From IMG/VR virus record IMGVR_UViG_3300036766_000464, positions 1 to 47,097 of that record: 47,097 nt of DNA; one strand, 5' to 3'. The position numbers were made by a program, and so were the translations under genes. The notes beneath the pieces were generated by a model that did no database searches, had not been told where the DNA came from, and worked only from the letters and a program-made list of their open reading frames with translations. Below, piece after piece: positions 1-6,021 of the stretch; position 1 is the first letter of the stretch; every line of letters begins with the position of its first letter. Source of the DNA: a virus.

Positions 1-127
1 GAAACGCTTTGGCATGTTGGTGGTCGTTTCTTTTTCTCACTACAATAATTATCGTGCTGCCATGTGGAATGCTGTTTGTGATTGTGGAAATACTGTCGTT
101 GTCTATGGATATTCAGTGCGAATCGGG
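1..127. repeat. Terminal direct repeat, left copy (contig circularisation)
   Basis: Bases 1-127 are identical to 46971-47097. A 127-base exact overlap equals a common maximum assembly k-mer, so it is best read as the overlap of a circular assembly graph and not as a biological terminal repeat. It means the unique genome is 46,970 bp and is circular or circularly permuted. The overlap lies inside an open reading frame that continues without interruption across the join, which supports correct closure. Confidence 0.95.
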
Positions 128-490
128 TCCACAAGATCCTGTGGTTGTCTTAAAGGAGAAATAACAACTGCTTTGATGACGAAACACGGGGAATCGAAAA
201 AGCATACCAGAGAATATCGTGCATGGAAAGAGGCAAAAACAAGGTGTTTCAATTCGAAAAGGGAAATATGGGCGTACTACGGCGGTCGAGGAATAACGAT
301 GTGCGACCAATGGAGGAACGATTTCCCGTCCTTTCTGAAAGATATGGGGCGATGCCCTTCCGGGCTGACGCTGGATCGAAAAGACAACGATAAGGGCTAC
401 GAGCCGGGAAACTGCCGATGGGCGACAAGGAGAGAACAGAGGATCAACCAACGGAGGATGAACGACAATGGGCCTTCTTCATCTCCATAG
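2..490 (+). CDS. HNH-like endonuclease, 3' part (starts at 46945 across the junction)
   Basis: This is the main part of a 171-residue protein whose ATG is at 46945; the frame runs through the 127-bp overlap. It has two Cys pairs (CDCG and CGCLK) that could bind zinc, and a C-terminal block with LDRKDNDKGYEPGNCRWAT, the hallmark of a phage HNH/AP2-like endonuclease family in which the usual block reads IDRIDNDGxYEPGNCRWAT. Such proteins are usually free-standing mobile endonucleases. The gene is somewhat AT-rich relative to its neighbours, consistent with a mobile origin. It overlaps the next gene by 23 bp. The family call is from motif recognition; activity is inferred. Confidence 0.8.
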   Translation, partial: KRFGMLVVVSFSHYNNYRAAMWNAVCDCGNTVVVYGYSVRIGSTRSCGCLKGEITTALMTKHGESKKHTREYRAWKEAKTRCFNSKREIWAYYGGRGITMCDQWRNDFPSFLKDMGRCPSGLTLDRKDNDKGYEPGNCRWATRREQRINQRRMNDNGPSSSP

Positions 491-776
491 TCGTTGCTGT
501 AAAAAATGCGGCTGTTTTTATTCGGAACGGGATTGTCCGGTCGTTCATGGGAATGAAAGGCCGGGGCCTTGTCGCAAGTGCTTGAGGACAGACATACCGG
601 ATCGTTATGCCTACGAAGCGGCGTTACAGGCGCTTTGGAAACATCGGGAGGGCGAGGAAAAGCTGACGGCCGCGAACAAGGTACTTTGCTCGAAGAATAA
701 AACCCTTCGGAATCAAATTCGCTTGCTCAAGAAACGCGCGGCTGCGGCGAAAAGAATTCAGACGAAACATTTTTAG
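468..776 (+). CDS. Small Cys-rich, basic coiled-coil protein, unknown function
   Basis: The product is 102 residues. The N-terminal half has Cys pairs (RCCKKCGC and PCRKC) with an intervening Cys and His, which looks like a zinc-binding fold; the C-terminal half is a basic helix rich in Lys and Arg (residues about 60-100), suggestive of nucleic-acid binding. It begins inside the end of the HNH-like gene, preceded by GGAGG about 10 bases upstream. It is the first of a run of tightly packed small genes on this strand. I do not recognise the family. Confidence 0.7.
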   Translation: MGLLHLHSRCCKKCGCFYSERDCPVVHGNERPGPCRKCLRTDIPDRYAYEAALQALWKHREGEEKLTAANKVLCSKNKTLRNQIRLLKKRAAAAKRIQTKHF

Positions 777-808
777 CCGCCGCCATCCGTGGGAAATAGG
801 AGGGGAGG

Positions 809-1054
809 ATGATATTACAAGGTGACGCTAAATATTGGGCTGACCAATATAGTCGCGTGTCGGAAGAACTCGCCCACTTCCTCGCCAAGTTGGACCGGGA
901 AAAGATGGCGAAGGTTGTTTATGAGGACATACGACATCGTTGCGGAAAGAAGCATGGTTGGTTAGCTCTTCACGAATGGGACGACTTGGACGAATACCAG
1001 AAAGACCAATATCGCGCCGATTGTGACGCCCTCATCAAATATCTCACCGAGTAG
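809..1054 (+). CDS. Small acidic/helical protein, unknown; shares a C-terminal module with 2143-2598
   Basis: The product is 81 residues and follows a good ribosome binding site (AGGAGGGGAGG). The segment around KLDREKM and the last residues LIKYLTE recur in the protein at 2143-2598 (KLDREKM ... FLIKYLTE), so the two share a module of about 50 residues. The predicted structure is mainly helical. The next gene starts 8 bp after its stop. Function unknown; the duplication suggests local gene amplification in this early cassette. Confidence 0.72.
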   Translation: MILQGDAKYWADQYSRVSEELAHFLAKLDREKMAKVVYEDIRHRCGKKHGWLALHEWDDLDEYQKDQYRADCDALIKYLTE

Positions 1055-1062
1055 GAGGGAAA

Positions 1063-1614
1063 ATGGAAATAATATGCGGTAATTGTGGCCCAATTAACGA
1101 GCATAAGAAATCATGCCCGTTATCCAAGGATGTTCGCATTAAGGAGTTGGAGGAACGCGAAATAGTCACGCTGGACAAGCAGGCCAAAGAGAACATGCGG
1201 GTTGATGGTCTACTTGCCGCCCTCCGCGCTGACCTTGCCGCCGCCAACGCCGCCAAGGAGGAAGCGGAGGGAAAACTGTGCACGGCGAGGGAGGCTTTGG
1301 AAAACGCCGAGAAAGCGATCAATGATTCCATAAGAATGGAACAACCAGGTTTTGATATGCCGCCAGAACCTGCCACGCAGCGGGATCACGAAGCAGCGCA
1401 GATTTGCGGGATGATCCAAGATGTATTCGCCGCCCTTTCCTCTTCCCCCTGCCGCCACGAGGCTGCGCTATCCGCCCTCCGTGCGCGGTGCGGGAATATG
1501 GAGGGGATACTTTCCATGATGCATTCCGAATGGAGTGGGCAAGGCACATTAGATGACGCCGTTATGCGTATGGCGCATAAAGTCCGCGACTACCTTCTGA
1601 AGGAGGGAAAGTGA
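1063..1614 (+). CDS. Zinc-knuckle plus coiled-coil protein, unknown function
   Basis: The product is 183 residues. It opens with a Cys-pair motif (CGNCG...H..SCPL) followed by a coiled coil at about residues 45-85 rich in Ala, Glu and Lys (LAAANAAKEEAEGKL). A second conserved patch, PCRHEAALSALRARC, lies near residue 145. The coiled coil and the PCRH patch both recur in the protein at 3038-3628, so the two are paralogues. Its Shine-Dalgarno is TAGGAGGGAAA. It is coupled by TGATG to the following membrane microprotein. Function unknown. Confidence 0.72.
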   Translation: MEIICGNCGPINEHKKSCPLSKDVRIKELEEREIVTLDKQAKENMRVDGLLAALRADLAAANAAKEEAEGKLCTAREALENAEKAINDSIRMEQPGFDMPPEPATQRDHEAAQICGMIQDVFAALSSSPCRHEAALSALRARCGNMEGILSMMHSEWSGQGTLDDAVMRMAHKVRDYLLKEGK

Positions 1615-1730
1615 TGTATTTTAAGAGGATTCTAACGGTAATAGTCATATTAGGTATTACTCCCTTCGTTACCTTTTTGTGGATTAAATATTTTCAAATT
1701 ATCGCCATATGGTTTGGGCTACTTCCATGA
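1614..1730 (+). CDS. 38-residue membrane microprotein
   Basis: A short reading frame fits exactly between its neighbours: its ATG overlaps the preceding stop (TGATG) and its TGA overlaps the next ATG (ATGA). The product begins MYFKRILTVIVILGITPF and is almost wholly hydrophobic, with one or two membrane segments ending WFGLLP. It is much more AT-rich than the flanking genes. Early phage membrane microproteins often interfere with host functions, but no role can be assigned from the sequence. Confidence 0.6.
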   Translation: MYFKRILTVIVILGITPFVTFLWIKYFQIIAIWFGLLP

Positions 1731-2143
1731 CCCCCGCCGAGCGCGAAGCGTGGGAGGAGTTGGTGGACCACGCGCGGAGAAGTATTGTGCGAGACATGCA
1801 GATGACACGCGCTCCACTGATAGATCATCACGCCATCCTCGCCGCCGACGCCGAATTGACGCGGCTGCAAGGTATTGTGTCGGAACTTCGTGAGGAAATG
1901 GTCGCCAACAATCACACGATAAATCTTCTGCGGGAGGAAGTTGAAACACTTGAAAAAGAGAATGAGAAAGATAGAGATGTCTTAGGCGCGGATATAAAAA
2001 GGCTGAGGGAGGCGGTGGAGTGGGCGATTGACAATGTTGATTGGGATGACACAGCCGTGCTGAAAGAAATGACCGGCATCGGTGAACTCGACGATGACGA
2101 GAAAGCTTACCTTAACCGCCGCCAGGCGGGAGGGGAGGGGTGA
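1727..2143 (+). CDS. Coiled-coil protein, unknown function
   Basis: The product is 138 residues, starting MTPAEREAW at an ATG that overlaps the preceding stop codon. An upstream in-frame ATG at 1709 lies inside the previous gene and is less likely. Residues about 45-105 form a strong heptad-like coiled coil (LTRLQGIVSELREEM ... LREEVETLEKENEK). The C-terminus is acidic. The stop overlaps the next ATG (TGATG). This arrangement suggests translational coupling with its neighbours. Function unknown. Confidence 0.7.
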   Translation: MTPAEREAWEELVDHARRSIVRDMQMTRAPLIDHHAILAADAELTRLQGIVSELREEMVANNHTINLLREEVETLEKENEKDRDVLGADIKRLREAVEWAIDNVDWDDTAVLKEMTGIGELDDDEKAYLNRRQAGGEG

Positions 2144-2598
2144 TGGAAAACTGTGCTCCCAAGTGTGTTCATTGTGGCGGGCAACATCAACCGGAATATA
2201 ATTGCGGGGTAAGTGTGCCCGCACAAAATGTAGGATCACCAAATAAACTACTCCGTCCGACTATCGCGGAATTGGAGGATCTACTTAATAAAGGCGTAAC
2301 GATAGATATCCGCCCAAACGGTGATGTATTCGTTGAGCCTACCGCCTGCCCCCAATGCGCCCGCTTCAAGGCAGAAATAAGCGACGCATGGTGTCTCGCA
2401 TACAACCTTGACCCCGATAGAACAGAGCCGTCGGAGATGGGGTTGTGCGAGCAGATTAATCATTTGGGAGAACACATTACCCGCTTCCGGGAGAAGTTGG
2501 ACCGGGAGAAGATGATCGAAACGGTGCTCGCAGGAACGAAAGGGAAGTGGACATACGATACCCTCACCGACTTCCTCATCAAATATCTCACCGAGTAG
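2143..2598 (+). CDS. Zinc-knuckle protein sharing C-terminal module with 809-1054
   Basis: The product is 151 residues starting MENCAPKCVHCGGQH, so it opens with a CxxC pair followed by His and Cys; a second CPQC pair is near residue 70. The C-terminal portion carries LDREKM and ends FLIKYLTE, as in the protein at 809-1054. The ATG at 2143 sits in TGATG after GGGAGGGGAGGGG; a GTG one codon earlier is less likely. The domain layout suggests shuffling of a Cys-rich head onto a shared tail. Function unknown. Confidence 0.7.
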   Translation: MENCAPKCVHCGGQHQPEYNCGVSVPAQNVGSPNKLLRPTIAELEDLLNKGVTIDIRPNGDVFVEPTACPQCARFKAEISDAWCLAYNLDPDRTEPSEMGLCEQINHLGEHITRFREKLDREKMIETVLAGTKGKWTYDTLTDFLIKYLTE

Positions 2599-2606
2599 GA
2601 GGGAAC

Positions 2607-3029
2607 GTGGAACTTATAAAGGACGCGAAGGATGAGAGACTGAAAGAAATCCCGGATTTATGTCGGTTATTTCGTGAATCCCTCCGTCATGTCCTCGAAC
2701 GTCTGAAAGAACTGGAGGAGACGGACGCAGAATGGAGAATTAAGGCGACCGAATCATTTTGTAATGGAGTATGCCCCATTTGCTTTTGCCCAGATGGAGG
2801 GCCGCATGAAAAGGGCTGTGAATGGTATGAAATGGAATACAGAATACGAATACTGGAAAAATCATCCGACTTAAACGCTAACATTGCGGTTAGCGCCATT
2901 GATCGCGCCGCAGAAAAGGAGTCCCGTATATTTGTGTTAGAAAACGCAATAAGCGAGGTATGCGCAGATGAAATTACCGAACCCAAGTGGGCTAAAGGAA
3001 TACTTCTTTCTGCCCTTCGCGCCAAGTAG
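2607..3029 (+). CDS. Cys-rich helical protein, unknown (GTG start)
   Basis: The product is 140 residues. The start is taken as GTG at 2607, because TAGGAGGGAAC sits just before it, matching the layout before the gene at 1063; the upstream ATG lies within the previous gene. The middle holds a Cys cluster (CNGVCPICFCPDGGPH...GCEW) likely to bind zinc, flanked by helices. The last residues, LLSALRAK, resemble repeated ALRA motifs in the neighbouring paralogues. Function unknown. Confidence 0.68.
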   Translation: MELIKDAKDERLKEIPDLCRLFRESLRHVLERLKELEETDAEWRIKATESFCNGVCPICFCPDGGPHEKGCEWYEMEYRIRILEKSSDLNANIAVSAIDRAAEKESRIFVLENAISEVCADEITEPKWAKGILLSALRAK

Positions 3030-3037
3030 GAGAAACC

Positions 3038-3628
3038 ATGGGAGACCACCAGCACGATTGTCCAAACTGCAACGGGTACACGGTTTGCTACACGAAGGAT
3101 TGTTTTGCCCCCGGCGAGCAGGAGACTCTGTGCCATGATTGCCTGCGCAAGGATAACACCGCCCTCCGCGCCGCCCTTGCCGCCGCTATCGCCGCCAAGG
3201 AGGAGGCGGAGCGGAGATTGTGCCTAATCCGGTCGGAGGTGGATAAGGCAATCCATGTGCTAAAGATTCGCATGGAGTCGGATGGCACTCCGAGGGATTT
3301 CATCGTCGAGGATCTTGAACGTGTCCATTATTCGGATACCCCCTGCCGCCACGCCGCCGAAGCCGACGCGATGAGGAAGGCCAGTTCGGTCGATTACGCT
3401 TGGGTCATCGAGGCCGGGGATATAGGCACTCCGAGATATTGGGATGGCAGAGGAACAGATACCTTTACCTACAAAAACGAGGATGCCATCCGCTTCAGTA
3501 GGCGGGAGGATGCCTTTCGTGCTAAGGAATGGATTCTTAAAAACCACGCATTGCGCATCACAGAACATGGTTGGGATGCCGAACTCCGCCGCCGTGCGGA
3601 CGCCGCACTGAAAGGAGGGAAGGGATGA
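3038..3628 (+). CDS. Zinc-knuckle plus coiled-coil protein, paralogue of 1063-1614
   Basis: The product is 196 residues. It starts with a Cys/His cluster (HDCPNCNGYTVC ... CHDC), followed by a coiled coil (LRAALAAAIAAKEEAERRL) almost the same as that of the protein at 1063-1614, then a PCRHAAEADAMR patch. The C-terminal 85 residues (YAWVIEAGDIGTPRYW ... AFRAKEWILKNH) are extra and resemble a small alpha/beta fold seen in phage proteins of unknown role. Shine-Dalgarno is AGGAGAAACC. Coupled to the next gene by ATGA. Confidence 0.72.
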   Translation: MGDHQHDCPNCNGYTVCYTKDCFAPGEQETLCHDCLRKDNTALRAALAAAIAAKEEAERRLCLIRSEVDKAIHVLKIRMESDGTPRDFIVEDLERVHYSDTPCRHAAEADAMRKASSVDYAWVIEAGDIGTPRYWDGRGTDTFTYKNEDAIRFSRREDAFRAKEWILKNHALRITEHGWDAELRRRADAALKGGKG

Positions 3629-3909
3629 TGACGGAAGAGGAGCGGAAGGACTGTGTGGTATTTGCCGCCCGCGCACAAGATAGAACGGATCTAAAAGAAG
3701 ATGACGATTGGGATAGATTATTCCTCTCCGCCTACCGGGAGTTGAAGGAAAGAAGGGAGGATGAGGAGTTTCTACTGAAGCATACTTACGAAGTGGTGCC
3801 GCATAAGGACGGCAGCGTGGAGTTGTATTTGGATTGTTGCGGGCAAACTGGCCGATTCAAGGGGCTATCACTACACGCCGCCTGCGAAGCGGCGAGAGGT
3901 AGGGGATGA
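3625..3909 (+). CDS. Acidic small protein, unknown function
   Basis: The product is 94 residues starting MMTEEERKDC; the first ATG overlaps the upstream stop, and a second ATG follows directly, either could be used after GGAGGGAAGGG. The N-terminal half is charged and helical, the C-terminal half has a short beta-like stretch (HKDGSVELYLDCCGQTG). It overlaps the next gene by 4 bp. I do not recognise the family. Confidence 0.65.
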   Translation: MMTEEERKDCVVFAARAQDRTDLKEDDDWDRLFLSAYRELKERREDEEFLLKHTYEVVPHKDGSVELYLDCCGQTGRFKGLSLHAACEAARGRG

Positions 3910-4094
3910 AAAGTATCTTTGGATCATTATTCGGCGATGCATGGGATGGGTACGACGATGCCTGCCGAGGGATACAGCCCGATCATGGGTCGGATGATTA
4001 TTGGCGGGGATGGTGGGCGGCACAACAAAACGGGAGATTAGCGGCGGCAAAGAAGCAGCCCCCGCCCCCTCCCGTTGACAATGCGGGGGAATAG
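3906..4094 (+). CDS. 62-residue protein, last gene of the rightward early unit
   Basis: The product is rich in Trp and acidic residues (DDYWRGWWAAQQNGR), with a poly-Pro stretch near the end. Small phage proteins with the pattern YxxGxxA...DYWxGW are common but uncharacterised. ATGA overlap with the preceding gene. Its stop is only 2 bases from the stop of the convergent late-unit gene, so this is the end of both transcription units. Confidence 0.65.
   Translation: MKSIFGSLFGDAWDGYDDACRGIQPDHGSDDYWRGWWAAQQNGRLAAAKKQPPPPPVDNAGE
4059..4089. terminator. Weak GC-rich hairpin at the convergent gene ends
   Basis: CCCCCGC at 4059-4065 can pair with GCGGGGG at 4083-4089 across a 17-base loop. It lies at the end of the rightward unit, just before the convergent stop codons. 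There is no following T-run, so a role as a bidirectional terminator is only a suggestion. Confidence 0.25.
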
Positions 4095-4096
4095 TC

Positions 4097-4378
4097 CTAC
4101 TTCCTCGTCGCCTGTATCGCCATGACTTTCGTGATCGTCTGTTCCACCACGGTAGACGTGGCGAAGATGTTTGCCACCATCGCCCCCGCGACAATGACTA
4201 AAACCATGATGATCGTCTTTATGAACGTACCCTGCCGCTCTTTCCGTTCCTCTCCGAACGCAGTCCATATTTCCGTGATGGATTTATCGTGGGCTTCTTT
4301 ATGGGCGCATCCTTTCGTGGCGATATCCTTCACGTCGCTCCGAAGATCCCTGATGTCCTGCTCGACCCCGTTTGCCAT
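4097..4378 (-). CDS. Coiled coil plus single membrane segment, XhlA-like lysis accessory
   Basis: The product is 93 residues starting MANGVEQDIRDLRSDVKDI. The N-terminal half is a soluble helix/coiled coil, followed near residues 58-80 by one membrane segment (IIMVLVIVAGAMVANIF). This plan matches haemolysin XhlA-type and other phage lysis accessory proteins. A GTG five codons upstream is possible, but the ATG has a purine-rich GGGGGCGGG before it. It is the last gene of the late unit, after a holin-like gene. Function is inferred from topology and place. Confidence 0.55.
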   Translation of the reverse strand: MANGVEQDIRDLRSDVKDIATKGCAHKEAHDKSITEIWTAFGEERKERQGTFIKTIIMVLVIVAGAMVANIFATSTVVEQTITKVMAIQATRK

Positions 4379-4460
4379 TGGACCCGCCCCCACTCAATGA
4401 TATCAACTACTTACGTTCCCCTCGTTCTGCCTCAGTGTCAGGGCATCTCCGTACGCCGCC

Positions 4461-4688
4461 CTATTTTGTCGGCGGCAACGCCAACGTCCCCGGAGGCTTC
4501 GGGGGTGGTGTCGTCTTGATATAGTTCCCGAAGGCGAGAATGCCGAATACGGCCATCACCTTCAGCAACGGTAAGAGTCCCTTGTCGAGATTGAAGGTAT
4601 TCGGTTCAACGATCACGATGGCGATTGCACCGCCCGCCGCACTAAGGACGGCTGACAGGAGACCGTACAACCATATTTGCCAGTTCAT
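4461..4688 (-). CDS. Putative holin (two membrane segments)
   Basis: The product is 75 residues with two hydrophobic segments, about residues 6-28 (LYGLLSAVLSAAGGAIAIVIV) and 41-56 (LPLLKVMAVFGILAFG), joined by a VEPNTFN loop, and a Pro/Lys-rich tail. The size, topology and place in the lysis cluster fit a class II holin, which forms the membrane hole that times lysis. Shine-Dalgarno is GGGAGGG. The 82 bp to the next gene hold nothing I can recognise. Confidence 0.6.
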   Translation of the reverse strand: MNWQIWLYGLLSAVLSAAGGAIAIVIVEPNTFNLDKGLLPLLKVMAVFGILAFGNYIKTTPPPKPPGTLALPPTK

Positions 4689-4697
4689 AATCCCTCC

Positions 4698-5108
4698 CTA
4701 CGGGCTGTCTACCGGCGCGTTGATGCCGGTCTTCGGGGTATCGTCCGCGATGATCTGCGGCGCGAGATCGTTGACCGCCCCAATGGTCCCGTCGATGATC
4801 GCATGGATCATCGGTTCGAGTTTCTTGAACGATCCCGATGCCCCGCCGGTCAGTTGCGTATCGATGAAGGCCAGCAACGCCTCCGCTGAGTTCAGGACCG
4901 CCTGTTTCTTCGCGGGGCCTGATCCGGGGGCGGGCATCGCTTCTTCGACCACCGCCATCAACGCGGGGATCGCCCGAAGAACGGCGACCGCTCCTACAGG
5001 TAGTCCGAGACTTCCCGCGGCGACTGCCGCGATCGGTACGAGGTACTTCACGCCCAATCCGATAATCGCTTCAACTTGATCCCTGAAACGTACCCAACCT
5101 GATGCCAT
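4698..5108 (-). CDS. Membrane-associated protein in the lysis cluster, unknown
   Basis: The product is 136 residues. It has a long hydrophobic, Ala/Val/Gly-rich stretch at about residues 13-50 (LGVKYLVPIAAVAAGSLG) followed by a helical region (KKQAVLNSAEALLAFIDT) recalling LLH-type phage holins, though the match is loose. Shine-Dalgarno is GGAGG. Its position between the putative holin and the signal-peptide protein suggests a lysis role; this is not proven by any motif. Confidence 0.5.
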   Translation of the reverse strand: MASGWVRFRDQVEAIIGLGVKYLVPIAAVAAGSLGLPVGAVAVLRAIPALMAVVEEAMPAPGSGPAKKQAVLNSAEALLAFIDTQLTGGASGSFKKLEPMIHAIIDGTIGAVNDLAPQIIADDTPKTGINAPVDSP

Positions 5109-5135
5109 TTTGTTCCTCCTGCCGGGGCTCCCGGC

Positions 5136-5492
5136 TTAGTTACCGATCGACCATCCGGCACCCGGGACTTTGGGGAGCCGGAGGTCGAAAGGGTTGCTCA
5201 GCGTTGCCACCACATTGTCCGACACGCGCCCGTCTGCAAGCCGCGCCCTTCCCTTGTAGGTGTGCGTCGCCCCGTAAGTGTTGTCGATCAGGTTGATCGG
5301 CGAGGTCGTCGCGCCCACGGAGAGCGGTTGTCCGTCTACCCAGAAGTCGTGCAGCACCGGCAGATTCGCCGGTTCAATCGCCGTGTTGTCCGTGTACGCC
5401 GTGACCGACGTAAAATAAAGCCGAAACGCCATCGCCGCCGTCGTGCTCATTACCACCACCATAACCGCCAGCAGTACGAGAATCTTTTTCAT
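5136..5492 (-). CDS. Exported protein with Sec signal peptide and Ig/FN3-like domain
   Basis: The product is 118 residues. The N-terminus (MKKILVLLAVMVVVMS ... AAMA|F) is a good Sec signal peptide with an AxA cleavage site near residue 22. The mature part looks like one beta-sandwich domain (FTSVTAYTDNTAIEPANL ... HTYKGRARLADGRVS). ATGA overlap with the DUF5675 gene and a strong AAAGGAGA site. It may act in the host envelope during lysis; this is inference. Confidence 0.62.
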   Translation of the reverse strand: MKKILVLLAVMVVVMSTTAAMAFRLYFTSVTAYTDNTAIEPANLPVLHDFWVDGQPLSVGATTSPINLIDNTYGATHTYKGRARLADGRVSDNVVATLSNPFDLRLPKVPGAGWSIGN

Positions 5493-5878
5493 GCGCTCTC
5501 CTTTTTTGTGATTTCCAACGTGAAGTTTTCCCCCTCCATCTGCCGCATGAACTTTCCAAACGCGAGTCGGGAAGAAACGACCGCATCACCCTTCCGGCTG
5601 CATCCGAGCAGGATGCATCCTTTGCTGTCCACCACCGTGTTCCCCACATGGATTTCGATGGCCCCCCGACCCGGCACGTCCTGTAGCCAGTATAGATTTC
5701 GTCCGTGGACCGGGGAGAATTGCAACTTCACTTCGTAGGTCCCTTCGGGGATGCAGGAGACATTGTGCTGATTGCCGCGCCACGGGAGTTCAAGCGTGTC
5801 GCAGAAACGTACTCCGCTGTCGAGGAAGATCGCACCGAGAGTGCGGGCATCGTTTGCGTCATCGCGGATCAGTTTCAT
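5489..5878 (-). CDS. DUF5675 family protein, candidate cell-wall enzyme
   Basis: The product is 129 residues and matches the DUF5675 family in its landmarks: TLELPWRGN, SCIPEGTYEV, and IHVGNTVVDSKGCILLG near residues 75-92. The His...Ser-x-Gly-Cys order recalls the L,D-transpeptidase (YkuD) active site, so a peptidoglycan role is plausible, but this is a resemblance only. It lies upstream of the signal-peptide and holin-like genes. No other lysozyme, amidase or peptidase was found in the window, so this is the best endolysin-like candidate. Confidence 0.65.
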   Translation of the reverse strand: MKLIRDDANDARTLGAIFLDSGVRFCDTLELPWRGNQHNVSCIPEGTYEVKLQFSPVHGRNLYWLQDVPGRGAIEIHVGNTVVDSKGCILLGCSRKGDAVVSSRLAFGKFMRQMEGENFTLEITKKESA

Positions 5879-6021
5879 CTACCCTCCTTTACCTGTGCGA
5901 TCATGTGAGGGAGATTCATGTAACCTCCCTCACCATGTATTGTCATATGGAACGCGCCGCCACAAGTTTGTCCCGTAAGACCAGTCAGGTTGATGATCGC
6001 GCCCCGGAAATTTTCTCTCAT
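5875..6021 (-). CDS. 48-residue protein fitted between coupled genes, unknown
   Basis: This short frame starts at an ATG overlapping the stop of the 1904-residue gene (ATGA) and ends in a TGA overlapping the start of the DUF5675 gene (ATGA). The product begins MRENFRGAIINLTGLTGQ and contains several Gly and His residues and one Cys. It holds AAGGAGGG just before the DUF5675 start. Exact coupling on both sides supports it as a gene; the function is unknown. Confidence 0.55.
   Translation of the reverse strand: MRENFRGAIINLTGLTGQTCGGAFHMTIHGEGGYMNLPHMIAQVKEGR

Noticed and set aside
1-127. Biological direct terminal repeat
   Set aside because: The exact 127-base length matches an assembler k-mer and the repeat lies within a gene, so an assembly overlap is the simpler reading.
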